A stretch of DNA of 64,000 bases from Solen grandis (lineage: Eukaryota; Mollusca; Bivalvia; Adapedonta; Solenidae). Position numbers and translations under genes: made by a program. The notes under the pieces were generated by a model. It did not search any database and had not been told where the DNA came from. It worked only from the letters and a program-made list of their open reading frames with translations. Shown in pieces: positions 59,708-64,000 of the stretch. Every line of letters begins with the position of its first letter. Position 1 is the stretch's first letter. Location of the stretch: positions 27,969,749-28,033,748 of the forward strand of contig CM037789.1 of the NCBI GenBank assembly GCA_021229015.1, in the 5' to 3' direction.

Positions 59708-60325
59708 TAGCTCACCTGAGCACTTTGATACTGTGATCAGTCAATGTCCGTCGTCAACTTTTGCTTTAAACAACATCTCCTCCTAAACCACTGAGCAGAT
59801 TTTGATGAAACTCAGTAGGAATGATCTTTGGATGATACTGCACAAAAATAGCTCAAATCATTCCAGTTCGCCTAACAAGATGGCTGCCAGGCAAATTTGC
59901 CCCCCCCCCCCCCCTCTCATAGGGGTCACCTGATTTACATAGGCTAATATAGAAAAAAAATTGAAAAATCTTCTTCTCAGAAACCACATGGGCTGGAGTT
60001 TAGATATTTGGTATGTAGCATTGTCTAGTGGGTCTCTACCAAGTTTGTTCAAATCATGACCCTGGGGTCAAATTTGGCCCCGCCATAGGGTCATCTGATT
60101 TTACATAGGCTTATATAGGAAAAAAAACTTTAAAATTATTCTTCTCAGAAACCACAAGGCCTGAAGTTTAGATATTTTGTGTGTAGCATTGTCTAGAGGG
60201 TCTCTACCAAGTTTGTTCAAATCATGACCCTGGGGTCAAAATTGGCCCTGCCCCAGTGGTCACTTGATTTTACATAGCCTAATGATACCAGGTGAGCAGA
60301 CCAGGGCCATTATGGCCTTCTTTTT
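59708..60325 (+). mobile_element. R1-family element, alpha core in opposite core orientation
   Basis: It starts agctcacctgagcactttga + tactgtgatcagtcaatg and tccgtcgtcaac. It ends accaggtgagcagaccaggg + ccattatggccttcttttt. The core has two to three alpha units (tcatgaccctggggtcaaat, ccccgccataggggtcatctg). Confidence 0.75.
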
Positions 60326-60329
60326 TTTA

Positions 60330-63090
60330 TTACTTCCATTTAAGGAATTGAACATCATACTCTTGTTTTATATTCTCCATATCTTAAATCCCAATCAACG
60401 CCTTAATTGAGACTTCCTTACATTTTATAACTGTAAATAAATTATGAAAATATAAATAAAATAAATATAATTTCTTATAAAACATGATATATATATATAT
60501 ATGAGTCAAGCTTAACCTTGGCAAATAAATCCGTCAGTGTACGACGAAAAAAAGTGTGTAGTTGACTTATCCCTTTTCTGGTGCGTACATTGACATCCAT
60601 ACACTTATAATATTGGTTTCTATGTTTATATGCAAATCTCTGTAATCGGAGGTATCTAGGAATAGTAATAGCGCATTTGACACTTTCAAGACCTATTTAA
60701 AACTTTTGCAACGTATAGGTATGGTACTTTTGGTCGTTTTTATTAGAATTTAGTCTGAGGTGTGTACGTTTGCATGTCGTGTTTGGAGAATATTGTTTGA
60801 ATGTTCTCAAAAACTAAAAGGTGCTGAAAGATGGTGCTTACATCTTTGGGAAGCATATGAACGGGAGCGGTCGGTAGGCTAGGTCGTAAAATTAGGAGCG
60901 TGATATTATTGTGAAATATTAGAAAAACTTACCCGATTCGTGTAGATTTTCTGCACTTCCAGTGTGTACGTTCGAATTTGTGTTTCAAAGCATGGCGTTG
61001 CAAAAATTACTTCCCCACACTGAATGTTTTAATAGACTTTATCCAATACATTGGCGTTGTCTATATAGATCCATACCATTACCACTGTAACAACTTTGGT
61101 TTGTTGGTATATAAAAACTATAGGAACATTAATCTTAACAGAATTGTAAATTTTGAACATAAATCTTAGAAAATCTACTCGACACGGTATCTGAAAACAG
61201 AATATAGCTTACACTTTGTTTACATTGAGTAAGGCTTTCGCTAAGGAACCTGATATCTTCTTTTAGGTATCATATGATGACAAGTGAAACCTAGTTTTAA
61301 CATATGTTCACAGGGACTCAATTGAATCAAATGACAAAAATGTAAATCTATATAATGCTCATTCACTCTTCTTTATTTTTTTTTATTTTTTTTTTTCCGA
61401 TGTTGAATAAAAAGAGTTAAAATAGATCCGTAACCCAGTTGTATTCGTCATTGAAATCGGATCTTTAACCGGTGAATCCAGCGTTTATATCTAGCCATTT
61501 CCATTGTGCATGTAAAATAAACAGCTACGCTATCTTATCTGTACACTATCGCTCAAAGAATCATGGGATTTATACCACGGTGCATAACCATATCGGTGGT
61601 CGCTATATCGGCAGCCTCTCTACGTCCGCACAGGTCATTCTCTGCCATGAACAAAATATGCGATGGACGGAAGGCCAAAGAAAAAAAGTGGTCCCTTAAA
61701 ACAGATGAATTGCTAAAAACTAAGTATTGCACGGAATATTAGTGTATCTTTTCTGTGCAGATGCGTGTCCACTTTTCAATTATCAGCGACTGCGCTCCGA
61801 AACTCGGACAGTGAAGTGATGTACCAACATGGATCAAAATCTCGGCATTTTCTAGTCCTAATTAAGCGAGGTATTGCGTTGGTAACGTTCATAATATGAA
61901 CATAGTATGCATTGTTTTATGTACGTATTCTTTTATTTATTTTCTTCAAGAAGATACCGATGAATTTCTTGGTAAACCCCTACTTTCGGTTTTGTTGGTG
62001 CACCGGAGGTCGATCGCCGATATGGTTTTGCACCGTGTATGCTACTTTCATCATGGCCGTTATCTTAAATCGTTTATTGAAATAACATTTATTTCGGCCT
62101 CATTTATTCCGGTTGGCAGGACCATAGTGTCTCTTTTCTTAACAACATTGAGAAGACACTCTATTTGTGCAGCTTTAAGAGGATGCACAAATCCCAAACT
62201 CTTTGTGATATTTGATATTAGTCTGACGGAATCCGCCATTGCTAGACGTTAAAGTGATGCTGAACATATATATATATATATTTTTGTTTTGTAAATGTGC
62301 TCACTTGAGATGTCTATTTTGCTAGAATATGCCCGAATTAAACCTTCTTTATGAGACATTATTGAGATTAATTCGATATTTTTATTTCGATGAACAACGG
62401 ATTACTTCTTTGTGCAAACGCCAATGGCGTAATCAGGCGCGCATATAGAAAAAGGTAATGCGTCAATGTGTAGAGGTTAGACGAGGAGCGTGACGTCACC
62501 TTTACATGGTAGAATGAGCCATTTCAGCATAAATTAGTGTGAATAATGTTCTTGAGAGGGGATTGCAGAGAAAAAGAAAATTGAGCTTCTGATTTGGGTA
62601 ATTATCAATGTCCTTATGGCTACGGGGTGGACGCTAACCACAGGTACATATTTGTACCTTTTGAAAGAAAGAATTGAGCTGCCTCATACTTACGCCATGG
62701 TCACATGTAAGCACAGAATGGTTTCCGATTGCCAGCCGAGTTGTATTTTAATATCGTATGGGCGCCGAGCTAATCTTAAATCGCACTTAAGGCAGAGAGA
62801 TCCTAATGAGGTTTACCGCGATCGGCCGATGTCGACATTTTCCGTTTTCCGACTATTGCCGATGTTGCAATGTTCGGCACCGCACGGAATCGACTATTAT
62901 ATTTTATATATTCTTAATTTTTTAATTATGTTATGGAAAATAGCTTCGTTTGGACATAAAAGTGTATTATATTTCAACTGTTAATTCAGGAAAGCCACAT
63001 TTCAAAAAAATATAAAGAAACATTTGCGGGAATGTCCTTCCGGTGACGACATTGTTGTGATTTCCATGGCCGTGTTTCAGCATTCACGTC
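60330..63090. other. AT-rich sequence, no gene supported
   Basis: ORFs at 61896-62252 and 62616-62984 have no motif, splice context or composition that I recognise as coding. They may lie inside the transposon whose transposase start is at 63098. Confidence 0.4.
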
Positions 63091-63097
63091 AGGAAAT

Positions 63098-63521
63098 ATG
63101 AAGGCCAGGGATAAACGCGGCCGTTATTTAAAGCCAAAGAAGGAAAGGGCATTGCATAGTTATGTAAAATATGATCACAATTATTCTCATACGCTATTGT
63201 GTGACCGAGAGGACTGTAAAGTGGAAAAGTGTCCTAACATTGAACACCGTAGTCGTGGGAATGGAAGTGGGTGGAGAGAGGGAAGACGATTAGTGGAGTT
63301 TGGCGTTTTGTTAAAAAAACTTACAGTATTGTGAACACTGTAAAATGGGGCCAGTGCCATTAACATTATATAATATAGTTGGGGAATTACAGAAGGGGTT
63401 AGGAGGGTACTTGTATGTCATGTGCCAAAACCCCGACTGTAATGAAGTCAACCGTGTGGCTTATGGATCACAATACCTCGACTTTTTTTCTCCGAAAAAC
63501 AGACGAGCTAATAATGCATAA
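63098..63521 (+). pseudogene. Mutator-like transposase N-terminal fragment, frameshifted
   Basis: It starts MKARDKRGRYLKPKKERAL. This is followed by CDREDCKVEKCPN, then GWREGRRLVEFGVLLKKL. After a one-base A insertion in a seven-A run (63313-63319) the frame continues QYCEHCKMGPVPLTLYN, then GLGGYLYVMCQNPDCNEVN and RVAYGSQ. WKEGRR-x-VE-x-GVL-x-x-L, then C-x2-C, then GLG-x-x-L-x-V-x-C-x-x-x-x-C-x-x-VN-x-V is the N-terminal zinc-binding part of Mutator-like transposases common in molluscs. It stops at 63521, well short of a catalytic core. It is a decayed or truncated transposon relic. Confidence 0.7.
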
Positions 63522-64000
63522 AAGTATACATTTTGATTGTATAATTCATCAATCTTGGCATTTCAAATTGCAATATAATATTTAGTATTTGTCGGTATTA
63601 TTTACTCATGAACTTTATGGATTATGTCGAGATGAACAACAGATTGGCCTTTGACCTTTCAATTGACATTGCTCCAATTTCTTTACTTGTTATCTATACG
63701 TAATACAATCATTTTGCATATTAAGAGTTATAGTGCTATTAATTTTACTGGTTCTAGTGTGTCTTATATTTCCTTTGCTCATTTCTACAATTTTTGGCGG
63801 CCATGATTGGAAAGGGGGTCATTACATAAAACATGACATTTCTTGAGTTAGGTGTGGTAAACCTTCCTAATTTTTGGTTAGGATGTGACACAATGAGTTT
63901 AATTATTGTAATAGCAATTTCCATAACCTTGAATTAGAAATATAAAATTTTTTGAACCAAATGTGATTTGTTGTTTATCGACAAGCAGAAAAAACATGCA
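63522..64000. other. Right edge, nothing recognised
   Basis: AT-rich sequence without a continuing transposase frame. Confidence 0.5.

Noticed and set aside
61896..62984. Two ORFs of about 120 codons before the transposase fragment
   Set aside because: No motif, unusual residue order and no relation to the transposase reading frame; could be chance ORFs.

Overview
This window is eukaryotic nuclear DNA, most likely from a bivalve mollusc and probably a heterodont (clam-like) one. It is AT-rich, has large introns with consensus splice sites, carries tRNA-derived SINEs, and is crowded with repeats whose ends read AGCTCACCTGAGC or carry a gggcc hairpin followed by TCTTGTT. I know that repeat style from bivalve genomes. 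The species cannot be fixed from the sequence. There are two 100-N scaffold gaps (9105-9204 and 34166-34265).

Three gene loci can be supported. (1) At the left edge, on the + strand, is the 3' part of a gene whose exons (265-353, 702-1272, 3833-4284) join in phase. They encode the end of a COR-like domain followed by the start of a trypsin-like serine-protease domain with its His and probable Asp, but no Ser motif was found. (2) On the - strand (22813 down to about 16819) is a paralog encoding a DZIP3-type HEPN domain and a repetitive helical linker; no NACHT exon follows. (3) On the + strand (39881 to 49310) is a longer, head-to-head paralog of locus 2. It encodes a HEPN domain with an intact R-x4-H motif, an 11-residue-repeat linker, a NACHT NTPase module (Walker A AGHGKT, Walker B LVILDGLDE) and a leucine-rich C-terminus. 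Its last exon needs five single-base corrections, all in the same direction, to be read through.

The cluster resembles intracellular immune sensors of the STAND/NLR kind: a nucleotide-switch core coupled to an enzymatic effector, a candidate RNase in loci 2 and 3 and a candidate protease in locus 1. That function is inferred from domain order, not shown. Locus 2 also holds a 51-bp tandem array in which each unit was copied from its own exon-2 acceptor splice site and is open in the reading frame.

The rest is almost entirely repeats. At least four interspersed families share one plan: a terminal hairpin X-X', often a GTCCGTC-rich stretch, tandem core units of roughly 140-170 bp, a second X', then a hairpin and a TTGTT-like 3' end. 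This suggests non-autonomous Helentron-like elements. There are also two SINE families, a piggyBac-like MITE, several TA- or TIR-flanked DNA elements, a 100-bp GC-rich satellite, and a broken Mutator-like transposase fragment at the right end.
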